A stretch of DNA of 64,000 nt from Planctomycetota bacterium. GTDB taxonomy: Bacteria > Planctomycetota > JAJSAM01 > JAJVHW01. The notes below the pieces were generated by a model. The model did not search any database, was not told where the DNA came from, and saw only the letters and a program-made list of their open reading frames with translations. Positions 17,538-25,490 of the stretch are shown here, piece after piece. The stretch lies in NCBI GenBank assembly GCA_024280885.1, contig JAJRPF010000045.1, forward strand, positions 1 through 64,000. Direction: 5' to 3'. Position 1 is the stretch's first letter, and every line of letters starts with the position of its first letter. Position numbers and translations under genes: made by a program.

Positions 17538-19460
17538 ATGCACACACGATGGAAGGTCTGCGGCGGAGTGGCAGCCGCGCTCTGCCTGATCGCAGGAGCG
17601 CGCGCGCAGGAGAAGGCTACGGGCAAGCCGCCACCCCCGGCGCCGCCCCTGGCCCCGCAAGAGAACGCTACCGCCCCGGCAGAGACCGCACGCCCGTGGT
17701 TCGTCAACGTGGCGAAGGAGGTCGGTCTCGAAGGGCAGCGCGCGAAGGATTGCGTCTTCACCGACCTGAACGGCGACGGGCTCTGGGATCTCGTCCTGCG
17801 AAAGCGTGACATCTACCTGTCGCGGAGACAGGGCACCAAGTTCAAGCTGCACGAGACGCACGGCATCGAGTTCCCCGAAACGACGATCGTCACGCTCGAT
17901 GGCGAAGGCAAGCCGCAGACGAAGAAGGCCAAGACCGGGCCGTTCGTGCCGCAGTACCTTTATTTCGCCGACGTGGACAATGACGGCGATCAGGACGCTC
18001 TCTGGGGCGTCAAGGCGCATTGGGAGTTCCTCGACGGGACAACGTGGATACGCGTTGCCGAGGCCGATCATGGATTGCGTTCGCGCGTCTATCTGAACGA
18101 CGGATCGGGGACGTTCGCGCGCGGCGCCGATTCGCAGTTCACGTCGGACAAGGCCGTGGGCGCGGCGATGGCGCTCGCGATCGTTGACGTCGACGGCGAC
18201 GGTTTGCTGGATCTCTTCGAAGGCCGCGAGTACCGGCAGTACGGCGAGCTCTTCGGCTGTGGCGTCGATCGCCTGTGGAAGGGCGACGGGAGCGGCGGTT
18301 TTGCGGACGGGACAGAAGCGGCTGGGTTGATGACGGTCCCGGAGCCGGGCGGTGCGTCGTCGTCGCGTCCGTCGTACGGCGTCACGCACGCCGACCTCGA
18401 CAACGACGGGGATCAGGATCTGCTCGCGCTCTCGTACGGGCGCCAATGGAACCGACAGTGGCGCAACGAGGGCGACGGCACGTTCGTCGAGGTCGGGCGC
18501 GAGACCATGTTCGCGGGAGACGCCATCACGCATGGGCGCTACCCCGCCGCCACGAAGAAGTTCTTCAAGGAGAAGTACGGCACCGAACGCCAAGACGAAG
18601 CGCCCTTCCGCGCGAACGGCAACACGTTTGATTGCGCGGTCGGCGATGTCGACAACGACGGCGATCTCGACCTCCTTCTCGGCGAGATCACCCACGCGTG
18701 GGCCGGTGACTCATCCGACCTCAGCGCGCTCCTGCGCAACGAACGCTTTGGCTTTCATCGCGAGACGGTGAACGACTTCCTGCCTCCGCGCCCGCGACGC
18801 GGAAAGAGCTGGAACAACGGCGATCTCCATACGGCGATGGCTGACTTCGACAACGATGGTCGGCTCGATCTCGTGATCGCATCCGGTGACTATCCCGACG
18901 GCCAGTTCCTACGGCTCTATCACCAGCAGGCGGACGGCACGTTCATCGATGCGACTGAGGACATCGGACTCGACTGGGAGGGCTGCGGCAGCATCTCGCT
19001 GGGTGACTACGACCGCGACGGCGACGTGGACATCCTTGTCGGTCGCTCGTTCGCGCGCCTCAACCAGAAGCACCGCGACCAGTTCATGGACGGCGTCTCC
19101 GTCAACGAGGTCGGCCTGCTCCAGAACCGCGTTGGCAATCGCAGCGGCAATCACTTCCTGAACGTACGACTCGTCGGGGGCGGCGCAGGAGCTGCGAACC
19201 GATCGGGGATCGGCGCACGGATCACGGTGAAGGTCGGCGCGCAGACGTTCATTCGCGAGATCCGCTGCGGCGCGGGGCTCGCCAACCATCAGGACCCGCC
19301 CGAGGCGTGCTTCGGACTCGGAAAGGCGGAGCGCATCGACAGTCTCACCGTCACGTGGCCCGACGCTGCACACAGCCAGGACGTCTACACGGACGTCCCG
19401 GTCGATCGCTTCGTCGTCGTCTCGCAGGGTGCGAAGGAACTCGAGACTTCGAAGCGATGA
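17538..19460 (+). CDS. Secreted FG-GAP/VCBS repeat protein with ASPIC/UnbV domain (CRTAC1-like)
   Basis: A 640-residue protein with a signal peptide (MHTRWKVCGGVAAALCLIAG, cleavage near ARAQ) and a Pro-rich linker. It has at least six calcium-binding FG-GAP/VCBS loops of the form D-x-[ND]-x-D-G-x-x-D (FTDLNGDGLWDLVL, FADVDNDGDQDALW, IVDVDGDGLLDLFE, HADLDNDGDQDLLA, VGDVDNDGDLDLLL, MADFDNDGRLDLVI, LGDYDRDGDVDILV). It ends in an ASPIC/UnbV domain (RSGIGARITVKVG, IREIRCGAGLANHQDPPEACFG, LTVTWPD). It probably folds as a seven-bladed propeller outside the cell. Its stop overlaps the start of the next lipoprotein gene (ATGA), so the two are probably translated together. Confidence 0.88.
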   Translation: MHTRWKVCGGVAAALCLIAGARAQEKATGKPPPPAPPLAPQENATAPAETARPWFVNVAKEVGLEGQRAKDCVFTDLNGDGLWDLVLRKRDIYLSRRQGTKFKLHETHGIEFPETTIVTLDGEGKPQTKKAKTGPFVPQYLYFADVDNDGDQDALWGVKAHWEFLDGTTWIRVAEADHGLRSRVYLNDGSGTFARGADSQFTSDKAVGAAMALAIVDVDGDGLLDLFEGREYRQYGELFGCGVDRLWKGDGSGGFADGTEAAGLMTVPEPGGASSSRPSYGVTHADLDNDGDQDLLALSYGRQWNRQWRNEGDGTFVEVGRETMFAGDAITHGRYPAATKKFFKEKYGTERQDEAPFRANGNTFDCAVGDVDNDGDLDLLLGEITHAWAGDSSDLSALLRNERFGFHRETVNDFLPPRPRRGKSWNNGDLHTAMADFDNDGRLDLVIASGDYPDGQFLRLYHQQADGTFIDATEDIGLDWEGCGSISLGDYDRDGDVDILVGRSFARLNQKHRDQFMDGVSVNEVGLLQNRVGNRSGNHFLNVRLVGGGAGAANRSGIGARITVKVGAQTFIREIRCGAGLANHQDPPEACFGLGKAERIDSLTVTWPDAAHSQDVYTDVPVDRFVVVSQGAKELETSKR

Positions 19461-19915
19461 AGACGTTAGTGCTCTTCGTTCTCGCCATCGCGTTCACTGT
19501 TGGCTGCGCTGAAGAGACGGTCCCCAACGGCGTACCCAACGCGAGTGCGCCCCCCAACGCGAGTGCGCCCCCCACCGCGAGCGAAGATGTGGCCGAGCCG
19601 AGTGCCGCGGCGACGCGCGCCGACATCGTCCTGGAACTCCGCCAACAGGACGAGTTCGTCGTGGTCATGATCGAGCGCGACGCACTGGGCACGATGGCCG
19701 AGGACGAGACGTGGGAACGCGTCGAGAAGATCCTCGCGACGTTCGTGAATGAACACCCGGAGCACGCGAAGCCAACGGTCCAGATCAAGTCGGCACACGC
19801 GGTCAACACGGCCGAGGTCGTCCGGGCCGCGAACCGACTATTCCAGATCGGCGTCGAGGACGTGTCCTACTCCGGGGCGCCGCCGCGCGTCGCCGACACC
19901 GACAAGGATCGCTGA
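19457..19915 (+). CDS. Lipoprotein with ExbD/TolR-like periplasmic domain
   Basis: ATG 19457 overlaps the stop of the FG-GAP gene. The 152-residue product has a short signal peptide with a possible lipobox (FTVGC), a low-complexity linker encoded by an 18-bp tandem repeat (NASAPP twice), and then about 90 residues resembling the periplasmic part of ExbD/TolR: DIVLELRQQDEFVVVMIE, PTVQIKSAHAVNTAEVVRAA and LFQIGVEDVSYSG. Ordinary ExbD has an N-terminal membrane helix with an essential Asp; here a lipid anchor seems to replace it, so it cannot be a normal proton-channel partner. No exbB is nearby. The domain match is an inference from pattern. Confidence 0.6.
   Translation: MKTLVLFVLAIAFTVGCAEETVPNGVPNASAPPNASAPPTASEDVAEPSAAATRADIVLELRQQDEFVVVMIERDALGTMAEDETWERVEKILATFVNEHPEHAKPTVQIKSAHAVNTAEVVRAANRLFQIGVEDVSYSGAPPRVADTDKDR
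19538..19573 (+). repeat. 18-bp tandem repeat in the lipoprotein linker
   Basis: Two exact copies of AACGCGAGTGCGCCCCCC and a partial third; each encodes NASAPP. Confidence 0.85.
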
Positions 19916-19969
19916 CGCATCACGACAGGGACGGCAAGACGGACCGACCGCTGACTGCCTGGATCGCCG

Positions 19970-20974
19970 CTACGTGAGATCCACGCGGCGCGCGTCCTCG
20001 ATCAGGTTGATGTCGTAGAGGACCTCGTCGAGCCAGTCCCCCGCCTCGATGGCCGCGTAACGCTCCGGGTGCTCGGGTGACACGCACGAGCGCATCGGAC
20101 CGAGCACTGTCCACGGCGAGGGATGACAGAACTGCACGACGGAGAAGCGCTCTTCCGTGGACCCCAGCGGTGCGACCACGCGGTGCGGTCCGGCTGCGAT
20201 GCGACCGTTCGTGAGGCGCGCCAGCATCATCCCCGTGTTCAGGATCGCTGTCCCCGGGGGAGCGACGGCATCGATCCAGTCGTCGCCTATGCGCACTTGC
20301 AACCCGGGGGCTGTCGCGCGCGGAAGAACCGTGGTGAGGTTGATGTCCTCGTGTTCGCCCGCCCAGACGTGAGCGGAGCCCTGCTCGCTCGCTCCCGGCG
20401 CATCCGGCATCGGCGGGTAGCGGATCGCGCGGCAGAGCGTGGGGCCATCACGCAGCATCCCGCCGAAGTACTCGGGGTGTGCGCCGAGTCCGGTGGCGAT
20501 GATCCGTAGGCAACGTCGTTGCACGTTCTGGAAACGGTCCCAGAGGAGCGTCAGTGCGGCCGAAATCCCGGGCACATCCGCCTCCGGGAACACGCGCTCC
20601 ATGTAGCGATGCGGAAACTTCGCACGGAGAGGATGGCCCGCGGGCAACTCGAGGCCCCAGTTGAGCATCTCTTTCCAGTCCGGCAGGTCGCGACTCGCTG
20701 CGGTCTCCACGAGCAGCCCCGTGTAGCCGGTCTGCCCCATCGATCCGGTCTTGACGTACGTGTTCTTCACCTCAGTCGGGAGGTGAAAGAAGTCCCGAAG
20801 GAGCCCATACGCCGTGTCGATCACGTCCTCCGGCACGTCGTGGCGAACGTAGACGAACCCGGTTTCCAGGCTCCGCATGACGCCATCGACAACGGCGCGC
20901 GCCTCGTCGCGCCCACCGCGCTCGAAGCGGGTCATATCCACGTCCAGGATGCTCATTCGTGTCGGTGTCGCCAT
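19970..20974 (-). CDS. 2-oxoglutarate/Fe(II) oxygenase, isopenicillin N synthase-like
   Basis: Counted from ATG 20974 (GGGAG nine bases upstream), 334 residues. It has the N-terminal DIOX_N-type region (FVYVRHDVPEDVIDTAYGLL) and the 2OG-oxygenase jelly roll with iron ligands H208-x-D210 in AGEHEDINL and H264 in GPHRVVAP, and the 2-oxoglutarate-binding R276-x-S278 in ERFSVVQF. Length and motif order fit the plant/fungal/bacterial IPNS-like superfamily, which acts on soluble small molecules. The substrate is unknown and no biosynthetic cluster is adjacent. It is divergent from maeB with about 140 bp between the starts, which must hold both promoters. Confidence 0.83.
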   Translation of the reverse strand: MATPTRMSILDVDMTRFERGGRDEARAVVDGVMRSLETGFVYVRHDVPEDVIDTAYGLLRDFFHLPTEVKNTYVKTGSMGQTGYTGLLVETAASRDLPDWKEMLNWGLELPAGHPLRAKFPHRYMERVFPEADVPGISAALTLLWDRFQNVQRRCLRIIATGLGAHPEYFGGMLRDGPTLCRAIRYPPMPDAPGASEQGSAHVWAGEHEDINLTTVLPRATAPGLQVRIGDDWIDAVAPPGTAILNTGMMLARLTNGRIAAGPHRVVAPLGSTEERFSVVQFCHPSPWTVLGPMRSCVSPEHPERYAAIEAGDWLDEVLYDINLIEDARRVDLT

Positions 20975-21114
20975 GGACACATGCTCCCCGCGGGCCGTCT
21001 GGCCCGAAGCGCAAATTCGACGCACGCGCAAACTCATGGCGCCAGCCTGTCTCGCGCTAGGATCCGCGCCTTCCGGGTCGAAGATCGACACCGACTGCCG
21101 AGGAGACTCCCCCC

Positions 21115-23385
21115 ATGGCCCGCAACTTGGATCAGGACGCGCTCGACTACCACGAAGGGCATCGCCCCGGGAAGATCGAGGTGCGCTCATCGAAGCCCTG
21201 CGTCACGCAGCGTGACCTCTCTCTCGCCTACTCACCGGGCGTCGCCATCCCGTGCCTCGAGATCGCGAAGGATCCCCAGGCCGCCTATCGCTACACCGCC
21301 CGCGGCAACCTCGTCGGCGTTGTGACGAATGGAACGGCCGTCCTCGGGCTCGGCAACATCGGGCCGCTCGCGGGCAAGCCGGTGATGGAGGGCAAGGGCG
21401 TCCTCTTCAAGAAGTTCGCCGACATCGACGTCTTCGACATCGAGGTGGATGAGGTCGAGGTCGATGCGTTCTGCGAGACCGTGCGCCGCCTCGAACCCAC
21501 GTTCGGCGGGATCAATCTCGAGGACATCAAGGCCCCCGAGTGCTTCCACATCGAGAAACGGTTGAAGGAAGAGATGGGCATCCCCGTCTTCCACGATGAC
21601 CAGCATGGGACCGCGATCATCTCGACAGCGGCCGTCCTCAACGTCCTCGATCTCGTGGACAAGAAGATCGAAGATCTCATCGTTGTCGTGGCTGGCGCCG
21701 GCGCCGCGGGGATCTCGTGCGCCGAGATGCTGATCCGGGCCGGGGCGCAGCGCTCCAACGTCTTCATGTGCGACAGCAAGGGCGTCATCACAACGCGCCG
21801 CACGACGGGGATGAACGAGTTCAAGGAACGCTTCGCGCTCGACACGGACAAGACCACGCTGGCCGATGCGTTCGTGGGCGCGGACGTCTTCCTCGGCCTG
21901 TCCAAGGGCAACACCGTCTCGAAAGACATGGTGCGCTCGATGAACCGCGATCCGATCGTGCTCGCGATGGCGAACCCCGATGCCGAGATCACCTACGAGG
22001 CCGCCCACGAGGCACGCGACGACGTGATCTACGGTTCCGGGCGCAGCGACTATCCGAACCAGGTAAACAACGTCCTCGGCTTCCCGTTCATCTTTCGCGG
22101 CGCGCTCGATGTGCGTGCGAGCAACATCAACGAAGAGATGAAGATGGCCGCGGCGAAGGCACTCGCGGCGCTCGCACGCGAAGATGTCCCGGACGAGGTG
22201 CGGCGCGCATACGGCGGCCAGAACATCCACTTCGGACGTGACTACATCATCCCGAAGCCATTTGACCCGCGCGTCCTCACGTGGGTGGCCCCCGCTGTCG
22301 CCAAAGCAGCGTGTGAAACGGGAGTCGCGCAAGCGCCGATCGAAGACTGGGAGCTCTACGCCGACCGGCTTGCCGGACGCATTAATCGCGGCCACGAGGC
22401 CATGCGCACGGTGCGTCAGAAATCACGCCGCAAGGCCGCGCGCGTCGTCTTCCCGGAAGCCACCGAGGAGAAGGTCCTGCGCGCCTGCGAGATCCTCGCT
22501 GGTGAAGGAATAGCGACACCAGTGCTCGTGGGCTACCGCGCGGATATCGAGACGCGTATCGAGGATCTCGGCATCGAGATCCCGGGTGTCGAAATCGTCG
22601 ATATTGCCACGCACCCACAACGCGACGAGTACGCGGACAAGCTCTGGCAGTTGCGGCAACGCAAGGGACTCACGCCGCGCCGCGCCGCGCGGCTCATTCG
22701 CAAGCCGCTTCAGTTCGGGCTGATGATGGTGCGCGAGGGCGCAGCCGAGGGCGTTGTCTGCGGGTTGAACCGTAGCTATCCGCAGACGATCCGGCCCGCA
22801 CTCGAGATCATCGGCTTGCGCGACGGCGTCTCGCGCGCATGTGGCATGTACCTCTTGGCGCTCGAACACCGCGCGATGTTCTTCGCCGATGCCACTGTGA
22901 ACATCGAGCCGACCGCGGAGCAGTTGGCGGAGATCACTGTTAACGTCGGCAAGGCGGTGCGGGAGTACTTCTCCACCGAACCGAAGATCGCCATCCTCTC
23001 GTACTCGAATTTCGGTTCCGTCGAACACCCGCAGAGCCAGCGTGCGCGCGAGGCGGTCCGTCTCGCACGTCTCGCGGACCCGACGCTCGTCATCGACGGC
23101 GAGATGCAAGCCGACACGGCACTTGTCCCCGAGATCGCGAAGTCAGCGTTCCCGATGAGTGCCATCCAGGGCGATGCGAACGTCCTCGTGTTCCCGGATC
23201 TGCAGGCCGGGAATATCGCGTACAAATTGGTCCAACATCTGGCGGGCGCGGCGCTCATCGGCCCGGTCATTCTCGGCCTCCGTCATCCGGCGAACGTGCT
23301 CAACCACCACTCCTCGGTCGAGGAGATCGTGAACATCACGGCCATCACCGTCCTGCAGGCGCGCCGCCGTGCCCGCAACGCCTGA
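21115..23385 (+). CDS. maeB: NADP-dependent malic enzyme fused to phosphotransacetylase-like domain
   Basis: A 756-residue protein starting at ATG 21115, with GAGGAGA upstream. Residues 1 to about 420 are malic enzyme: the catalytic tyrosine in LAYSPGVA, GKGVLFKKFADID, HDDQHGTA and the nucleotide-binding VVVAGAGAAGISCAE, followed by MANPDAEITYE. Residues from about 430 form a phosphotransacetylase-like domain (RVVFPEATEEKVLRAC, NRSYPQTIRPALEII, LAGAALIGPVILGL). This is the MaeB architecture, which decarboxylates malate to pyruvate; the C-terminal domain is generally regulatory (acetyl-CoA responsive) rather than catalytic. Together with PEPC loss nearby it bears on C3/C4 metabolism, but that link is speculative. 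Confidence 0.93.
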   Translation: MARNLDQDALDYHEGHRPGKIEVRSSKPCVTQRDLSLAYSPGVAIPCLEIAKDPQAAYRYTARGNLVGVVTNGTAVLGLGNIGPLAGKPVMEGKGVLFKKFADIDVFDIEVDEVEVDAFCETVRRLEPTFGGINLEDIKAPECFHIEKRLKEEMGIPVFHDDQHGTAIISTAAVLNVLDLVDKKIEDLIVVVAGAGAAGISCAEMLIRAGAQRSNVFMCDSKGVITTRRTTGMNEFKERFALDTDKTTLADAFVGADVFLGLSKGNTVSKDMVRSMNRDPIVLAMANPDAEITYEAAHEARDDVIYGSGRSDYPNQVNNVLGFPFIFRGALDVRASNINEEMKMAAAKALAALAREDVPDEVRRAYGGQNIHFGRDYIIPKPFDPRVLTWVAPAVAKAACETGVAQAPIEDWELYADRLAGRINRGHEAMRTVRQKSRRKAARVVFPEATEEKVLRACEILAGEGIATPVLVGYRADIETRIEDLGIEIPGVEIVDIATHPQRDEYADKLWQLRQRKGLTPRRAARLIRKPLQFGLMMVREGAAEGVVCGLNRSYPQTIRPALEIIGLRDGVSRACGMYLLALEHRAMFFADATVNIEPTAEQLAEITVNVGKAVREYFSTEPKIAILSYSNFGSVEHPQSQRAREAVRLARLADPTLVIDGEMQADTALVPEIAKSAFPMSAIQGDANVLVFPDLQAGNIAYKLVQHLAGAALIGPVILGLRHPANVLNHHSSVEEIVNITAITVLQARRRARNA

Positions 23386-23475
23386 GTCGAGTCAGCGGGC
23401 AGGCCCGTCAAGCACACTCAGATCAACAGTACGGTTAGCAGTCCAGTCAGCGTTCCGTCGAGAGGGAGGCCAACG

Positions 23476-23949
23476 ATGGTGAGCCTGGTGTCTTCGATGC
23501 GGGTCTTCGCACTCGCTGGTGCATTGCTCCTGACCGGCTGCCAGTCGCAGTGGATCTTCCAGCACAAGGTGGACAATCTGATCACGACGGACGTTCTCAT
23601 CCAGAGCGACCCCGCGGGGGGCTCGATCCAGTGGGATAACGTCGGCATCGGTCGCACTCCGGTGCGTCTGCCGGTCGAGTACAACCACTCGGAGCAGCTC
23701 TGGTCACGGCAGAACAACTATGGCGCGAGCATGCGCAAGGACATGGGCGCGATCGTCACCGTCCTCACGTTCCCGGTCTGGGCTATCGCCTCGATCGGCC
23801 ACTTCAACGAGGATCGACGCCGTCACGTCTACGGCAACAACCGCTTCACTGTGAAGGTGGAGAAAACCGGTTACACGCCGACCGAGCGCGTCGTCAAGCT
23901 CGAGGGCGAGGACGAAGTCAGCGTGTCCGTCCGACTCAAACCCCGCTGA
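23476..23949 (+). CDS. PEGA-domain lipoprotein
   Basis: A 157-residue protein with lipobox LLTGC after a short signal peptide; GGGAGG is well placed before ATG 23476. The mature part starts with a PEGA-like strand set (IQSDPAGGSIQWDNVGIGRTPVRLPV), is interrupted by a hydrophobic helix (GAIVTVLTFPVWAIASIG), and closes with the second half of the PEGA fold (FTVKVEKTGYTPTERVVKLE, VSVSVRLKP). PEGA domains are small surface beta-folds. The hydrophobic insert in the middle is unusual and may dip into the membrane. The stop lies inside a 15-bp palindrome shared with the convergent rhomboid gene. Confidence 0.7.
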   Translation: MVSLVSSMRVFALAGALLLTGCQSQWIFQHKVDNLITTDVLIQSDPAGGSIQWDNVGIGRTPVRLPVEYNHSEQLWSRQNNYGASMRKDMGAIVTVLTFPVWAIASIGHFNEDRRRHVYGNNRFTVKVEKTGYTPTERVVKLEGEDEVSVSVRLKPR

Positions 23950-23957
23950 GTCAGCGG
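23943..23957. terminator. 15-bp palindrome holding both stop codons of convergent genes
   Basis: CCGCTGA, a single G, then TCAGCGG: the plus-strand TGA (23947-23949) and the minus-strand TGA (complement 23951-23953) are one base apart inside the palindrome. A hairpin with a one-base loop is too tight for a classic terminator, and there is no U tract; a role in termination is only possible. Confidence 0.4.
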
Positions 23958-24802
23958 TAACGCTTCGACGCTTCGTTCAGGAACGTCCGTTCGGCGTGGC
24001 TGAGTGACGAGATCCCGTCCGCACTGATCTTCTCGAGTAGCGCATCGACGCGCTCGCGTTCGGCGTCGCTTCGCCGCAGGCGCTTGGCTGGCTCGTATCC
24101 CGGAGCCTGGCCCGCTCTCTGGGCCGCTCTCTGGTCGGACGTCGAGCGCGACTCCCGCTTGCCAATGCGCAGCGCGGCAGGCAACGAGAACGACGGAAGC
24201 ACGCCAAACTTCCAGCAGACGGCTCCGTAGAGTGCCCCTCCGAGGTGGGCGACATGGGCGACGCTCCCCGTGCCCTGTCCGGCGCCGGCCACGTTGGTCA
24301 CCACGTAACCGACAGCGATCAGCCAGAGCGGGATGCTGATCGGGATGAACATGAAGCGGAAGGGGGTCTTCGGAAAGCGGAGCGCTGCCGCGACCACGTA
24401 TGCCGAGACCACGCCGGAGATCCCGACAACGGGCGCGGCGCTCGTCGCGACGAAGGCCACTCCGCTGAAGATCGCCGCGAATACGGTGAAGCGCACAAAC
24501 TCGCGCGGTGGCATCGCTCCCTCGAGGAGCGACCCGAAGACCCAGATGCCGACACCGTTCCAGAACAGGTGCCGCACACTCGCGTGGAGGAATGCGTACG
24601 TGACGAGCGTCCAGACTTTGCCGGTGGCGAGCGCGTCGCGCGAGAGCATGAGCCAACGCTCGACGGTCGGCGCCGACGACTGCAGGCCAGCTTGCACCAG
24701 AAACACGAGGGCGCAGACGATGAGCAGTCGTCCCACGGTGCTCCGCCCGAAGCTCCCAGAGGGCCGGGCCCGTTGCATATACTGGCGGTCGGAGACGCCC
24801 AT
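23951..24802 (-). CDS. Rhomboid-family intramembrane serine protease
   Basis: A 283-residue protein with about six membrane helices. It has the rhomboid motifs: WTLVTYAFLHASVRHLFWNG, the serine site VVGISGVVSAY (GxSG) and the catalytic histidine helix VAHVAHLGGALYGAV. The C-terminal cytoplasmic tail (ERERVDALLEKISADGIS...HAERTFLNEASKRYR) is the short helical module often found at the end of bacterial rhomboids. Rhomboids cut membrane proteins within the bilayer; the substrate is unknown. The start is uncertain because no clear ribosome site precedes ATG 24802; a second ATG at 24778 is possible. Confidence 0.88.
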   Translation of the reverse strand: MGVSDRQYMQRARPSGSFGRSTVGRLLIVCALVFLVQAGLQSSAPTVERWLMLSRDALATGKVWTLVTYAFLHASVRHLFWNGVGIWVFGSLLEGAMPPREFVRFTVFAAIFSGVAFVATSAAPVVGISGVVSAYVVAAALRFPKTPFRFMFIPISIPLWLIAVGYVVTNVAGAGQGTGSVAHVAHLGGALYGAVCWKFGVLPSFSLPAALRIGKRESRSTSDQRAAQRAGQAPGYEPAKRLRRSDAERERVDALLEKISADGISSLSHAERTFLNEASKRYR

Positions 24803-24826
24803 CTGCGCGATCGAACGAGCCGCGGC

Positions 24827-25369
24827 TCAGTCCGGGATACGCCCGGCGCGGAGCACACCCACGTAGGGCAGATTGCGATAGCGCCCTGCGAGATCCAATC
24901 CGTAGCCGACGACGAACTCGTCGCCTTCGAGTTGGAACCCGGCGAATTCGACCTCGACGTCGGCTGCCCGCCGGGAGGTCTTCTCGAGGAACGCGCAGGC
25001 GCGGACCGAGCGCGCACCGCCAGCGGTCACGACGCCGATCAGAGCCGACAGAGTGTGGCCGGTATCGACGATATCCTCGACGATCAGCACGTCCCGCCCG
25101 CTCCAGTCGATCGGATCGAAGACGTCGATTTTCGGCGCGTGCTGCGGGGCAGTTCCGTCGCCGTACGACGTGGCCCGGACAAAGACCACTTCGACGTGCT
25201 GCGCTAGATGCCGCACCAGATCAGCCGCGAACATGAAGGCCCCGGAGAGAACCACCACGACCGTGAGATCCTTCTCTCGATAGACGCCGACCACCTGCGC
25301 GGCCAATTCCTTCACTCGCTCATCAATCTGCGCGCGCGAGTAGAGGATGCGTTCGACGTCGGCTTCCAT
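24827..25369 (-). CDS. hpt: Hypoxanthine phosphoribosyltransferase
   Basis: A 180-residue purine salvage enzyme, forming IMP from hypoxanthine and PRPP in the cytoplasm. The PRPP-binding loop VLIVEDIVDTGHTLS is exact. Other family blocks are VVVVLSGAFMFAADLVRHL, the flexible-loop ATSYGDG, FLEKTSRR with the base-stacking region after it, and VVGYGLDLAGRYRNLPYVGVL. Length is typical. It ends just upstream of the rhomboid gene on the same strand (about 25 bp between), so the two may be co-transcribed. Confidence 0.93.
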   Translation of the reverse strand: MEADVERILYSRAQIDERVKELAAQVVGVYREKDLTVVVVLSGAFMFAADLVRHLAQHVEVVFVRATSYGDGTAPQHAPKIDVFDPIDWSGRDVLIVEDIVDTGHTLSALIGVVTAGGARSVRACAFLEKTSRRAADVEVEFAGFQLEGDEFVVGYGLDLAGRYRNLPYVGVLRAGRIPD

Positions 25370-25490
25370 CCCCTGAGTCTAGCCACTTCCCTCCCCGAGG
25401 TCTCCCCCTATGCGCCCACGCAGCGAGGTTCTTGGATCACGGCATCGGCCGCAGGGATTCCAGCCAAGTGCGAGCGAGTACACTCTGGGA

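Noticed and set aside
21232-22395. A 387-codon frame antisense to maeB
   Set aside because: Shadow of a clearly coding gene; the composition is typical of antisense frames in GC-rich genes (Val/Asp/Arg/His-rich).
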